Shown: piece after piece, positions 46,170 to 57,589 of the stretch
Position numbering within the stretch: position 1 is the stretch's first letter
How the letters are laid out: each line of letters opens with the position of its first letter
Assembly: GCA_037074705.1 (NCBI GenBank)
Contig: CM073590.1
Coordinates: forward strand, 214,378,746 to 214,442,745
Direction of reading: 5' to 3'
Source of the DNA: Zhengitettix transpicula
Lineage: Eukaryota; Arthropoda; Insecta; Orthoptera; Tetrigidae
DNA: 64,000 nucleotides
The notes under the pieces: generated by a model
Told to the model about the DNA's origin: nothing
Seen by the model: only the letters and a program-made list of their open reading frames with translations
The model's database searches: none
Program-made: the position numbers and the translations under genes

Positions 46170-46740
46170 TCTTCTCCCCTCCTATACGGAAAAGGGTTGA
46201 AATTCTATACAATGAACAACGGTAGAAATACTATCCATCTCTTTGAATCTAAATATATTTACTCAACGAAAATATTGGCCGTTAAACATGTTTTAAATTT
46301 CCCCCCTCCCCCGTCCACTCTGACGCTGGGGGTTTAACGGCAAATTGAATGTCAATTAAATTCAACGACATCCTTAACTCGTGATTTCACACTAATCTCG
46401 GTCGTATTTGCTTTATTTTCTTGTAATCCCCCTCCACCCCGCCTCTAAGGGTGTTCCTCTTATATGCCAAAAGAGGTTGAAATTATGTACAGAAAACTTC
46501 AGTTGAAATACTATCAATCTCCTTGACTCCGAAAAATATTTATCCGACGCAAATATCGGACTTTTGAGCATGTTTGATAATTTTCACACCCGTCCTTGGG
46601 GGTGGAGACTTATCTTACCCTCACAGGATTTGTTTTTTGGTCGCAGGGAACATGTGAACGAATTTTGTGGACTTTTCTCCATGGATGTAGATTTGTATCC
46701 GGAACATACATACACACATGCAGGCAATTGTATTTATAGA
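46170..46740 (-). mobile_element. Helitron relative, 3'-truncated
   Basis: Minus strand begins A|TCTATAAATACAATTG and carries two internal units with TTTGAGCATGTTTGATAA, GCCGTTAAACATGTTTT and CTATCAATCTCCTTGACTCC landmarks, as at 8.7 and 60.4 kb. The CTAG end is missing; the left edge is approximate. Confidence 0.5.
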
Positions 46741-47419
46741 TTTTTCTTTCTAACCTAATATCTCATAATTACACATACTGTAATATTTATCTTTGCGAAA
46801 ATAATTTGATACTTCTCCATGTTCTTATTTATGTGTTTTTCAGTGTAAGTACTCTTCATATTATGTATTCTATAATTAGGTTCCTTAACATCTGATATCT
46901 TATTTTTGTAGTTTTCTTATTTATGTTTGTTTTTACTTCCACTTCCACTTCCACTTTTGTTTCATCGCGAGAGGATTAATCGAACTAATAAAACTAAAAC
47001 TTGTTTCTCAGTGGTAATCCTAATTTTTGTTCGTTGTCACACGATGATTGGATACCTCAGATTTGTTTCACTGGCAAACGCATATAATACGTGGATGAAA
47101 CTATTGAAAATTGGTGGTTAATGACTAAAGGAGAGAAAATGCAGAATAAATACTGTTTTTGTCGAGTAGAAAACAGCAATTAAATTATTGAAGCAGATTT
47201 CCAGTCTAGGTTCAATATTGAAAATTTCGTGCTAAGTTCCTGCTTATTTTCATTATAACCACATTAATTTTTCGAAAACGAAACTATCTTGGTTACCTTC
47301 AGGTTTTAACACACCTCGCACAATGTTTTATCTTCTTTAGCAAACTCTCCGCTACCGATATTGTTTACAAGAGCCTTGGAATATAAGATAAGGTTATGGA
47401 TTGGCACCTATCAGTCAAC

Positions 47420-47612
47420 ACTCGTGGCAGAGTGATGGAGTGGATTGGAGGGAAGCATAAAGTGGTATTATCCTCAAGAACTTGCTGGGGCCAATATCAA
47501 CGAGCGACGAGAAAGGGAGTCGATTGAAGACGCTCCATTATCTCGACGCGGCTCTTTGCAGATCACCTGGCCAGGACGCGCCCTCCTCCTCTCAGATACT
47601 TTCTTGTTTCGC
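47420..47612 (+). repeat. SINE-like repeat F, copy 2
   Basis: CGTGGCAGAGTGATGGAGTG, GGGAAGCATAAAGTGGTATT and GCAGATCACCTGGCC in the same order as the minus-strand copy at 2588-2790. The ORF through it on the plus strand (starting MEGSIKWYY) is a by-product: the other copy also reads GSIKWYY, but the frames then diverge. Confidence 0.45.
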
Positions 47613-48555
47613 AATAAATTTACTGAATGCGTCTGTAAAAGATGTCCTCTCTTGCAGCCTGAAATCGATAGTAGTTCTTTCTCTTTTGGGGGACGGGGTG
47701 GGAGATCCGTACGTTTGGCCGGCGTACGTTTTCCAGGCGACGTAGTCCCGAAAGAGATCATATTTCGTATAAAAAATCCCGAAATGATTACGTTTTCACG
47801 AAATACAAAATCCCTAAAGAAATACTTCCCAAAGAACACAAAATTATTTTCACAAATGCGTAAGTACAAAATTAAAAAAAAAATTCTATTTTGAAAATTT
47901 CACTGAATGTTTAACAGAGACGGCACCGTTGTGAAACGTATCAGGCAAAATAACAAGAGACACAGTGAAAATAAGTGTTTTAATACCCCTTCAAATATTA
48001 ATTATCGAATTAATAATACACTTATAAACAGCCATGACTCGCGGCACTCTCTTCCGTAGACTTTTACGACTTTATAACATTTTATTTTAACGACTGTTTC
48101 TAATAATAAGATAAATTTAATGAACCTGTTTAAAGGGAAAATTTTTATAATTAAAAAATATATTTACTATCAACAATTTGAGCCTTGGACATTCATTCAA
48201 TTACTAACCAACTAACATGCCAAAAAAATCTAGTGGACCTAATAAGTGACATCGAACTATTATATATCAAATATAAACTGTTTAATAACACAAAAACTAT
48301 TTACTAAACTGCATTACCAAACGAATATTAAATCATTTACATATTATAAGTAATAGGAATAAAAGCAAACTTTATAAATCACTGATTAATAAATTCAAAC
48401 GAGAATTAGCTGCAAAAAATAAAATAATCATAATTAGGCTGTAGAACGTTTATAACATCAAAGAAAATTTTTCAGTCGGACCACAGCCCGAAACGTACGT
48501 TGTTAAATACAAAACTATTATTGAAACGAAAATGTTTAAAGTACAATAATTAAAT

Positions 48556-48885
48556 AAAATAGCCAAATGATAGAAAAAATGAAGTGATTATATAAATACC
48601 ACACAACGTTGCAGAAAACTTTGTTCCTTTCGTCAGATGATTAAAAACAAGAGTCGTGAGCGACACAATCGCACAATCCAATTGACGAACTCAACAAGGA
48701 ATTCAAAAGCGAAGCTAAAACGCAGAAAAGGTTGCGTTTTGGCTTCATTTTTCAGTTCGTCTACTGGATTCTGCGGTTGTGTCGTGTTTATAATCACCAT
48801 ACGAGAGGAACAAAGTTTCCAGACACGTTGTGTTGTATTTAAATAATAATTTCATTCTGTCTGCCATTTGGCTCTTTTATATAAT
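48556..48885. mobile_element. Family B element, diverged
   Basis: AAATAGCCAAATGATAGAAA and TACCACACAACGTTGCAG at the left; CCAGACACGTTGTGTTGTAT and CTGTCTGCCATTTGGCTC at the right; inner arms AACAAGAGTCGTGAGCGACA and GGTTGTGTCGTG. Confidence 0.65.
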
Positions 48886-48889
48886 TTAC

Positions 48890-50490
48890 AAAAATATATT
48901 ATTAATTATTTTGAATTTAAAAAAAGTCAGTTAAAATACGTCCTATTACTTTTTGACTTAGGATTATTATTTTGGTTAGATCAGAAAACACACGTAGAAA
49001 CACCCATTCGTTCGCATGAAATAAAAATTCAGTAACGAATTTGGCTACGTATTTAATGATGACTTGGGAGTTGCTTTGACATTAAAAATACTAGGAAAAG
49101 GAAATTTTAGCTGCGTCGCTTCTGCAAACTTTCCGTTGATGAATGCCAAATTTTATTAAAACTCTAGTCCAACAAACGCGAACTCTTAGGGAAGAACGAC
49201 TCTCTGACATTCGTGTTTCGGGAACAGAAACCCATCGAGATATTGTCCCTGTCTGACAAATGTACATCGGGATATACCAATAGAACAAAAGTCTGGGGAA
49301 GTGCCAGTCGAAATTTAAACTGACCTTTTGGCATCGTATCGACCGGGATAATTGATAAAGGTTAAGTGAAGGAAACTAATAGTTGGTGAAGACTAAATTA
49401 GAAAAATTAGGCAAAAAACATTTGGAACATTCATCACATCTTTGAGAGATTAAGGAAGATTCTAATGATTTCTGAATGCATGTTTGATTCTAGAATTAGG
49501 CTGTCAGGTGATGTAGTTTACTATTTGGACAACCTGAAACTTCACATGAATAAATATGGATAATTTAAAATAGCAGTGAAACTTTACATAACTTGACTTT
49601 AAAAAGCTTGTAACTTTTCAGAAAGCCACAGTCGGCCGTCTCCCTGTTGCTGGTATCCAGGTTAGTCCTTGCATGTAAACGTTGATTACTCACAATTACT
49701 ATGCTCTATGAACTGAAGATCCGGGTTCCCTGAAGACAAACATAAGTGTTTACTCTTTGAAACATTGACACATAACTTCTGCCTCTACCTTCCACATCAC
49801 TTATTCAAATTACCAGTCACTCAGTCTACTATTATTCCATGTCTGTCTACATCTCTATCTACATTTCTCAGTTCACGTAATTATTCTCGAAACACCCGAA
49901 CGCCATTATCTCTGAACTCTACGTCAAACATTAAGAACTTAAAGCAACAAATTATTAAAAATGAAACATTAATTCTATTTCGACTGTAAATGACTGGAAA
50001 ACAAAGAGACCATTTAACGTAATGAGAATGTATTGTATAATAAGCTGTTTTATTTTTTAAAAAAGTATATATGATTGGTTTTAAATTTTAATTAAATTAA
50101 AAATTCACAAAAATTTAACAGGGTCCTTTTAAAAGCACCAAAGTAATTTCAATTTGCTCACTCATGAGTGTAAATTTAAGATAATTTACTTTAATCCACT
50201 ACATCTAGACTCAAAAAAATTATTAATGCGTTAAATTTGCAATCCTCAGAGCGATTTAATGAGACTCAGAAAATAAGCAAAAAGGTTCGTATGTGTGGGC
50301 GTATACGTCAATTGTTTCCGTCGTAGACAGAAACACATATGTTCGGCTTTGCAGTCAGCAGGCAGGTAGACGTGTTGGGCAACCGAAAAATATTCCCAGG
50401 AAATTTCTAGATTAGGTTCCTTCTTCTTTCGTCGGCGTAATAGTTCTCAGCATCGGCGATGTTCCTCTTCCGTCGGTCGGGCCATTTTTC
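48890..50490. other. AT-rich intron sequence
   Basis: Nothing recognised apart from short low-complexity runs. Confidence 0.45.
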
Positions 50491-50504
50491 CTTCAAGTGA
50501 TTGA

Positions 50505-50770
50505 TTTGAACTTTACATTTCTCACCTTCTCTCTTACCAGACTTCCTTTCTCTTCAATAGGTATATCAGAACTTTACATTTCTCTCTCCTCCTTCCTTCC
50601 CAGACTTCCTCCTTCTCCAAGTTGTATGTATGAACTCCACATTTCACTCCTCCCAGACTTCTTCCTTCTCCAAGTTGTAGATATGAACTGTTACATTTCA
50701 CTCCTACACTTTCTCCCTTCCCAAACTTACTCTTTCTCCAAATTGTCGATAGGAACTGCTCTTTTTCAGT
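50505..50770. repeat. Pyrimidine-rich imperfect tandem array, ~60-bp unit
   Basis: Five starts of GAACTTTACATTTC / GAACTCCACATTTC-type units, spaced roughly 55-68 bp, each followed by CCTTCCCAGACTTCCTCCTT-like and CTTCTCCAAGTTGTA-like blocks. The plus strand is strongly C/T biased. The 91-codon ORF over it arises from the low complexity. Confidence 0.8.
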
Positions 50771-50789
50771 AGCTTGTCCACCATCCAGG

Positions 50790-52620
50790 TAGACTTTCTT
50801 CGTTTCTCAGCAGAGGGTGGAAACCTCTTCACGTGGTTTTTCTCAGGGAATCTGCGTCGATCTTACAATTTCGTGATCTTACTCTCGGTTTTCGAGAAAT
50901 TAGGTGTGGTCGTTATTCCTGAGCCATGGGTTCTCTCATAATCCTCTGCCTTTGTCTGGAGACATGATTTCTTCTGAAGACCTCCGTCACCCCTGCGTCA
51001 ACTTTTATGGCCGTATTATCCCAGAAAGCTACAACTCTGCTCTGAGTACAGAGATGATTTACTTAATTCAAAAAAAAAATCTTCAATTAATTTGGTGAGT
51101 GTACTTCTGGACCACAATATTATTAAATAGTAATAATTATACTTTTAAAAAGTTACGTTACACTTAACAATCCAATCAGTTTTGTATATCTGTCTTTTAC
51201 AAATATTGTCCTCCATTTTCTGGTATATGCCGTCAAAACCCTCTAATTGAGTGCATGTCGGACCACGAAATTTATTCTCACTTGATTTCGAATTTAGCGT
51301 TAACCAACATGTTGTAAGACCGCATTATTTACTAGATAATGACCCCCATACAATGTGCAGCATTGAAAATTCTCTGGCTTTGATTTCACTGCCTTGTGGG
51401 TCCATCGGTTTGGATAACTTACAGTTCCTCTTTAAACATAAATGCTGTGATTGAACTCGAAAAATCATTATTCAGTAAAAACTAAAATAATAAAATGTTT
51501 AGTAAAAGCTCTATTTATTTTATTTCAATGCCAATCAAGCCATCAATAAAAAAACGACGTACCGACACAAATATGGTTCAGTTTCTGCAATCCTTAGAAT
51601 TTTAGTGAATCTCTTAACGGAGAAAATTCTCGCTCAATTTCTATTATTGCGGAGTTGGAAATCCGAATAACTTTATTGTAAAAGTAGATGTCTGTCATAA
51701 CCATATGAAATGTGTATTTGAAAAATAATTATATTCATTATCATAATTTCTTTTGCTACTTAAATAATACTTTTTTAAAACAGGTTTGTTTACCGCAAAA
51801 AAAGAGAATTGTAAAGAGCATTAATCAAACGGAACGTATTAACTAAATACATCGTTAATATATGGTTATATTTATCAATAATCTTAGACAATGAAATGAA
51901 ATATATTGTTAAAGAGAATAAATAAAACAATCCTGGGATTACCGTTTCGTGAAACCACGCAAGAAGAAACTGGACCAACTTCAACGATGTAGTGCAAATT
52001 AATTCTTTTTGATATCGAAAAATAAACTTGTTATTAGTTAATTTGTATTTGACATTAGTAATATGATCGAAATAACGGCTGCGATTGAAAGCACGGAAGC
52101 TTGTTACAAACAGAGTTTCTATAATAAAAAGAATTTTAATTACGCGGTGCCACTACATAACATAAACAAACTGAACATGCGAAAGTCGAATACAGACACT
52201 TGCAAAACTATAACTTAAAATACGTGCTAAATAAACTATGGACGGAAGTAAATTTCAATTGAAAAAGTTAGGATAAATAATTAATATGTCATAAATATAA
52301 TTAATGTCCCGAAACCAGAATGCCTTGGTTTGCAAATACAAATCATACCATTTGAAAACTTATAGTTATGTAATGAAATTATCATTTATCAAAATATAGC
52401 ATTATTTTTCAAATTAAATCACCATTATTGATATACTTCAATTGGTTTTCATGTACGAAACAGAATAAAATCTCTGCAGTTGTATTATTTCAATGTTTTA
52501 TTTAGTTTACCTGTTAATAAAAAACTAAAATAACAGAATTTCACTTTCTCATTTGCTGAGTATACTGAGGTTAAATGAAAAAATATATATATACTTACCA
52601 GTCAGTGAGAAACTGTATAC
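50790..52620. other. AT-rich intron sequence
   Basis: No feature recognised. Confidence 0.45.
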
Positions 52621-52674
52621 TTAATGAATAGTTAGGCTCAATAATTATATTTGTATACAATCTAGACACACAAT

Positions 52675-52704
52675 GTTTCGTCCCGACATTGGGAACTCAT
52701 CAAG
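52675..52704 (-). ncRNA. Hammerhead-like core with GATGAG
   Basis: Minus strand CTTGATGAG (one extra T relative to CUGAUGAG), stem II TCCC/GGGA, then CGAAAC. Followed by ATTGTG instead of GTC, so a cleavage site is not evident. Confidence 0.4.
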
Positions 52705-52888
52705 TGACAAATGAGATAAAATGAATTATCAAAGATGAAATAAGTCTAATGTAAGAAATTTCCTGATGCTTCGAAGTTAAAATATAAATATTTAAAATAA
52801 AATATGATTGCCATTCAGTACCAAAAACAATTATGAAGTTAATAAATATTAATACGAAAACATTAATTTATTTTATTAATTTATTAAA

Positions 52889-52921
52889 GACGTTTCGTCC
52901 TTGGAATGAGGACCTCTTCAG
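52889..52921 (-). ncRNA. Hammerhead-like core, strong match
   Basis: Minus strand CTGAAGAG, stem II GTCCT/AGGAC (five perfect pairs), then GAAACGTC. The stem and GAAAC join are very close to known animal hammerheads (GUCC...GGAC-GAAAC). Flanked by TTAAT-rich repeats whose borders I cannot set. Confidence 0.55.
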
Positions 52922-53349
52922 TTTATAATAATTTCCATCAAGCACATCTACAAAATTATTGATAAATTACATATTGGTCACAAACATTCAAAAAAAACAA
53001 AAGCAAGTTAAAGTAACTAGTAATTAACTTACATTTTTATTACAACTATTCAAATCTCTTCATTCAAATATAAACAATTACAAAATATTATAATAGTACT
53101 GTTGTCGGAATTTAATTTATAGGAGCCATCATGGGCACAACTTAAATGCCGTGAACAATGAAATCGAGTAAAAGTTAAGAAAGCGGTTACATTGTTGAAC
53201 TTGACAAAACATTTATGAATATTCACAATTTGTAATTTAACCATTTTTTATTCAATTAGGAAAAAAATTTATAATAAAATTATAAAATCAAACTGAACAT
53301 ATTCATTAAAGTCTTACAATCATAATAATGAATAATAAATTTTATTATT

Positions 53350-53450
53350 GAATAAGAAAGATAGGAAATACAGACAAAAAAGGGTAATTTAAATACCATA
53401 CTAATTGTGTGGTATTTATATTACCCTTTTTTGTCTTTCTTATTCATTAT
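53350..53450. mobile_element. Family B minimal palindrome
   Basis: GAATAAGAAAGATAGGAAAT, GACAAAAAAGGGTAATTTAA and ACCATACTAATTGTGTGGT run into the inverted arm with almost no centre. Only about 100 bp: the smallest family form here. Confidence 0.75.
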
Positions 53451-53526
53451 TTTCAATCAGACGTATTTTTTTTAATTTTTGTTTTTATTATAATTAATAA
53501 GCACCAGATCCGGATTTCTCGATGTT

Positions 53527-53562
53527 GACGTTTCTGTGGTCATTCTCTACCGCTGTCTTCAG
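53527..53562 (-). ncRNA. Hammerhead-like core of repeat family E
   Basis: Minus strand CTGAAGA, then AGCGGT..ACCACA forming a partly paired stem II (the 4.7-kb copy has the fully paired AGCGGT/ACCGC), then GAAACGTC. Downstream on this strand come GTTGACG-side sequence and CACCAGATCC inverted. Confidence 0.5.
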
Positions 53563-53578
53563 ATTATGTCACTGCGTG

Positions 53579-53633
53579 TATTTATAGGCTCGGACTCCAT
53601 GACTCTCTGCTACGATCTGATTGGCCGATGAGG
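53579..53633 (-). promoter_or_regulatory. CCAAT plus TATA motif pair upstream of the family E core
   Basis: On the minus strand GGCCAAT (53629-53635) is followed about 45 bp later by TATAAATA (53579-53586). Initiation about 30 bp further on would fall at or near the hammerhead-like core. Motif match only. Confidence 0.35.
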
Positions 53634-53920
53634 ATCGCCTTACGACTGAGTCTAGGACAAATGTGTTTCCATGCCGCTTAATATATTAATAACTGGATTC
53701 CACGCGTTACCGATTATTATTTTTTTTTATTAAAGGTAAAATATTATTTATAATATTACAGTTATTTATATTCTTATAAGTGTAATAAATGAAATTAAGT
53801 TCCAAATAAAATATATTTATCACCGTAAATAAATTTTAAATTTTTTAGAAATTTCATTGAATATCCTCCTACCAAGTTGCAGCCAAAATGGTATTCTTAT
53901 ATCTATTTCTATACATACTT

Positions 53921-54193
53921 CCACCACAGCAAACTCCTCTCCCGCTATCGGAATGGCGTGGGACAAGTACCCAATGCCCGACCTACCCGATGCAGGTTTT
54001 TCTAAGGTTTTCCCTGCATTTCTTTAGGCGAATGCCGGGTAGGATCCTTAAAATATAACCCGGGAGCCCTAGTTAACCCTTGGCTACCTTCCTCTACCCT
54101 TCCGCATCCCCCCTTTCAAATCCCTTCCTATGCTATTAAAGGGGAGTTGCCCAATGTGGATTACCCTCATGTAGCCTGTTGCCCTAAAAAAAA
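53921..54193 (+). mobile_element. Family A retroposon, 5'-truncated
   Basis: From CCACAGCAAACTCCTCTC to ATTACCCTCATGTAGCC and the tail CCTAAAAAAAA. Its tail abuts the start of the next copy. Confidence 0.85.
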
Positions 54194-54530
54194 TTATTGG
54201 AATAGTCGGCCAGCTGCCTCCTAAACTGGCCAAGGCATGGCGAGGGGTAAGCTGCGACCCCACAGCTAACCCCTCTCCCGCCATCGGAAGGGCATGGGAC
54301 AAGTACCAAATGCCCGACCAACCTGATGTAGGTTTTTATAGGGTTTGTCCTGCATTACTTTTAGGCGAATGCCGGGTATGATCCTTAAACTATAGCCCGG
54401 GGGCCCTAGTTAACCCTTGGCTACCTTCCTCCACCCTTCCGCATCCCCCCTTTCAAATCCCTTTCCTATGCTATAAGAGGGGAGTTGCCACTATGTGGAC
54501 AACCCTATACATAGCCTTTATACACCCCTG
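54194..54530 (+). mobile_element. Family A2 retroposon, 5'-truncated within a hairpin
   Basis: Begins TTATTGGAATAGTCGGCC, i.e. at the loop of the conserved CTATTCC/GGAATAG hairpin, and ends with the A2 tail region (TATGCTATAAGAGGGG, CCTATACATAGCC). Confidence 0.75.
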
Positions 54531-55513
54531 TAAATGTATTGAAGTTAAATATACATTAAATATCGTTTTTCTGACCAATTGTCGAATATATTAATTTTGT
54601 TATAATGATCAATATACGATTGTTTGTATCCTTGAGAAATTTAATAATGTAGTTTTTCTGATAGCATTATTCAGCTGTCGTGATAGTAAACTCATAAAGA
54701 AAGTTAGCATTACTAGAGTTTTGTGAGAGACTGACGTCTCGAAATATTAAAAACCCTGATCGGCTTTGGCGACAGAGGGAAGATTCAGAACAGAGGCATT
54801 GAAATACCGGAAGAATTTCTATAATGAGTTTCTGCATCACTGCCATACTTAATATTCAGATTGAAAATTCCGATGTTTTTTATTATATTATATTAAAAAT
54901 ATTTTCCCACCAAAATTCTGAAATTTGAAATCAGTGAACAAATATTTTGGGTTTGATGATTTTTCGAAGAATTCTCTGAATGTAGATTTTATCTCTAGAG
55001 GATCATTTTTCTTGTTTTCCACCCCTGGGAGCGCCGAGACTCGGGGGCTGTCATCTGCATAAACATCAACACAAGTTCTTTTTCACCGCGGTGTAATTAT
55101 CGCAAAAGGTCTGGTATTTAATATAACACACTTGGAGACTAGACGAGAACGAGTAAATGCTCGTATGAAGACAGAACGCTGCTTCCCAACGCCTACAACA
55201 TCTGTGCAAACAATCTGCTCTGTTCCCAGAACCAAAATTTCTCCGTACGCGTGACTGCATGGCCATCTGTTACAACAACAAGAGTTACAACCAACCTAGG
55301 AGCAATTATCTAAGACAAATACATACTCTATATATACATGAACTTATTAGGTCATTACCTCCAATATTCCACGGTTATCAATTAAACTTTCAGAGTTGCT
55401 TGTTTGAACCGCATCCTTGCATAAATAACACCGGGATTTACTACAAACTTTTCCAAATAAAAGGGTTAATTCACGCACATGGCGTCATCGACTAAAATTT
55501 GAATGCGTGTTAG

Positions 55514-56479
55514 TACGAGGGTTGTTTGAGAAGTCTGGTAAAAATATGACGAAAAATAAATTTTTATGGAAAACTTACTTTATTTCTCAACATAGTCCCC
55601 TTCCTTGGCTGTACACTTGGACCAGCGATTTTACAACTTTTTTTATCCATTCACAAAATAGGTTTCGATCATTTCTTCATTTTGATGAATATTTCTTCCC
55701 ACCAAATTTGCCAGTTGGTGTGTTAGGTCTGGAGAATAGGATGGATGAGAAACCAATTGGAATCATAACTCGCACACTTTCGCCATTGAGACTGCTGCTG
55801 TGTGCGCTGGCACATGTCCTGGTGAAACGGCACTTCCTTGCGCGCCAATCTTGGTCGTTTCTCAATCAGCACCCTTTATTAAATGATCCAATAGAGCAAA
55901 ATAATAGAGCCCAGTTATGGTGGTACCCTTTTCCAAGTTTTTTTTTTTTTTTTTTTAGGGCAACAGGCTACATGAGGGTAATCCACGTTGGGCAACTCCC
56001 ATTTAATAGCGTAGGAAGGCATTACAAAGGGGGGATGTGGAAGGGCAGAGGAAGGTATCCAAGGGTTAACTACGGCCCCCGGGCTATATTTTAAGGATCC
56101 TACCCGGCATTTGCTTAAAGAAATGCAGGGAAAACCCTAGAAAAACCTGCATTAGGTAGGTCGGGAATTGGGTACTTGTCCCACGCCCTTCCGATAGCAG
56201 GAGAGGTGTTTTCTGTGGGGACGCAGCATTCCCTTCTCCGTGCCTCGATCAGCTGAAGGCAGCTGGCCGACTGTTCCAATTGTAAGAAAAACAACTCTTA
56301 CCGTATGTCCAAGGTCTCTACACATTTAACACAACAGAAGGCTGTCAATAATAATCTGCGACTGGCATATGTTTAAAACTTATAGGAATATATATAAAAG
56401 GATTGTTTTCCAAGAATGGCGCGAAAGAAAAATTTCCCGCTCTTTCATAAAAAATCACCAGACTTTTCAAAAAAACGTA
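55514..56479 (-). mobile_element. Deleted mariner element, interrupted by family A
   Basis: Terminal inverted repeats TACGAGGGTTGTTTGAGAAG (left) and, inverted, TACGTTTTTTTGAAAAG (right), beginning at TA. Minus-strand frames contain broken transposase C-terminal blocks (NDQDWRARK; SSILFSRPNTPTGKFGGKK for the HPPYSPDL...LGGK region), so most of the gene is missing. A family A copy sits at 55938 onward. The 195-codon plus-strand ORF is antisense to both elements and not a gene. Confidence 0.75.
55938..56322 (-). mobile_element. Family A retroposon nested in mariner
   Basis: A T19 tract followed by AGGGCAACAGGCTACATGAG; the body breaks off soon after the body hairpin at CCGTATGTCCAAGGTCT. TTTTCCAAG precedes the T tract (55929-55937) and recurs at 56406-56414, a possible target duplication that would place 83 unrelated bases inside the insertion. 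Confidence 0.8.
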
Positions 56480-56950
56480 TTCTCTATCTTACTGGAATCA
56501 CAGAGTGTTAGTTTTTTTTTAATTTAGTCAATATTTCGTTTTAAATCAAATTGCTTCATCAAATATTATTTTATGTAATAATCTAATAAATATACCTCAG
56601 CTGGTTTTATTTTTAACGTTGATAGTGGCACTTAGACTGAAAAAATATTCGTATTGTAAATCACTAGGTTATAGAATTAAATTCATTCCATTCTGCACAA
56701 CACAACAGAATGAAGGAAGGAAGAATCATTGGTCTGTAATCCATTCCTTTAGCTTTAACCTAAAATTACACAAAGTGGCCAACCTGATTATATAAACTTG
56801 ATAAGATATCGTTCCTTGGTCATATCCTAAGATAATATTATAGCTTCGTAATTGAACAGACTGAGCCGCTTATTTATCTACATTGAAGTCGACTCACGTT
56901 TCGATACTGTAATTAAAAACCAGCTAATGTAAAGCGTGTATGTGCATCAC

Positions 56951-57110
56951 CTTTGTGTTCTGTGGAAGAGCTGTCTCCTTTGCTGCTGCTGCTGGAGGAG
57001 TCTGCAGGAAGACGGCCGTTACATCTGCCAACGTCGTGAACGGCGTTGGTGGCCCTCAGCAAGAACAACGGAGGAGCAACATCCGGCAGCTCGCTCAAAC
57101 ATGTCGTGGC
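56951..57110 (-). CDS. DPEP: Membrane dipeptidase, N-terminal cytoplasmic exon
   Basis: Most upstream exon of the dipeptidase visible here. The minus strand reads a pyrimidine-rich tract ending TTGCAG, then an open frame of 53 codons plus one base, ending AAAG before a GTGATG donor. The encoded segment is hydrophilic, with a SSSSSS run and a NAVHDVGRC stretch, as expected of a cytosolic tail before a signal anchor. It ends in phase 1, and the next exon at 45670 begins by supplying two bases of that codon, so the two join in frame. An in-frame ATG lies at 57117-57119, just outside the proposed acceptor, so this could instead be the first coding exon (starting MLQATTC); the poor start context and good acceptor favour an internal exon. 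No family signature falls inside it; assignment rests on phase, strand and position. Confidence 0.6.
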
Positions 57111-57207
57111 CTGCAACATTAAAAACAGTAAACACCATTGAAACCTTCAGCCAAGCCTCTCTAAAGTAGAAGAGTGTAGGAATCTAACTTCAAGGCCAGA
57201 CAATGAC

Positions 57208-57440
57208 GTGTTGACATTCCGTCGGAGTGGAACATTCCCATACAGTGGGAGGGAATCAATCACGGATGCCGCCTCCGTGGGATTTTCACAGGAGATGAAG
57301 AAGATCAGAAGAATATTCAACAACATAAGAAATGCTTTAAACAAGTTCAGCTCGAAAGGTTATGAAAGTGAATTATCAGATTATGATTGACAAATTTGGA
57401 TAGATCCGGGACTCGAACCAAGATTCCTAAAACGAGGCAT
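57208..57440. other. Segment with a possible Pol III B box
   Basis: The minus strand reads GGTTCGAGTCCCGG at about 57409-57422, a good B-box match, but no A box at the right distance was found. A plus-strand frame nearby (KKIRRIFNNIRNALNKF) is unassigned. May be a decayed tRNA-derived SINE. Confidence 0.3.
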
Positions 57441-57589
57441 GTTTAGAAAGGAAGTGTATGGTGTATGGTGACCTCTGCGTATTTATTCTTGAAGGTTGGC
57501 AACACTGAGTGGTAGAGGGGAAGGAACTCCCGACAGAGCGAGCATCGTAGAAACAAGGTAGAACGTAAACTCACGTTGTATTGTACAGT

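Noticed and set aside
47445..47894. 149-codon ORF starting MEGSIKWYY
   Set aside because: Its start lies in repeat F. The only shared peptide with the other copy is GSIKWYY, after which frames diverge, and the C-terminal half is A/T-rich low-complexity sequence.
52850..52925. Simple terminal inverted repeat transposon at 52.86-52.93 kb
   Set aside because: TTAAT/ATTAA-rich flanks are low complexity and give chance inverted matches; only the hammerhead-like core is reported.
55507..56094. 195-codon plus-strand ORF, the longest in the window
   Set aside because: It runs antisense through a deleted mariner and continues into the T19 tract and body of a family A copy (FFFFFFRATGYMRVIHVG is the translated tail region), so it is not a gene.
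57147..57344. Minus-strand ORF MFKAFLMLLNILLIFF... as a signal-peptide first exon of the dipeptidase
   Set aside because: Hydrophobic start is tempting, but it has no donor that joins the exon at 57110 in phase 0, and the membrane anchor is already encoded at 45490-45670.
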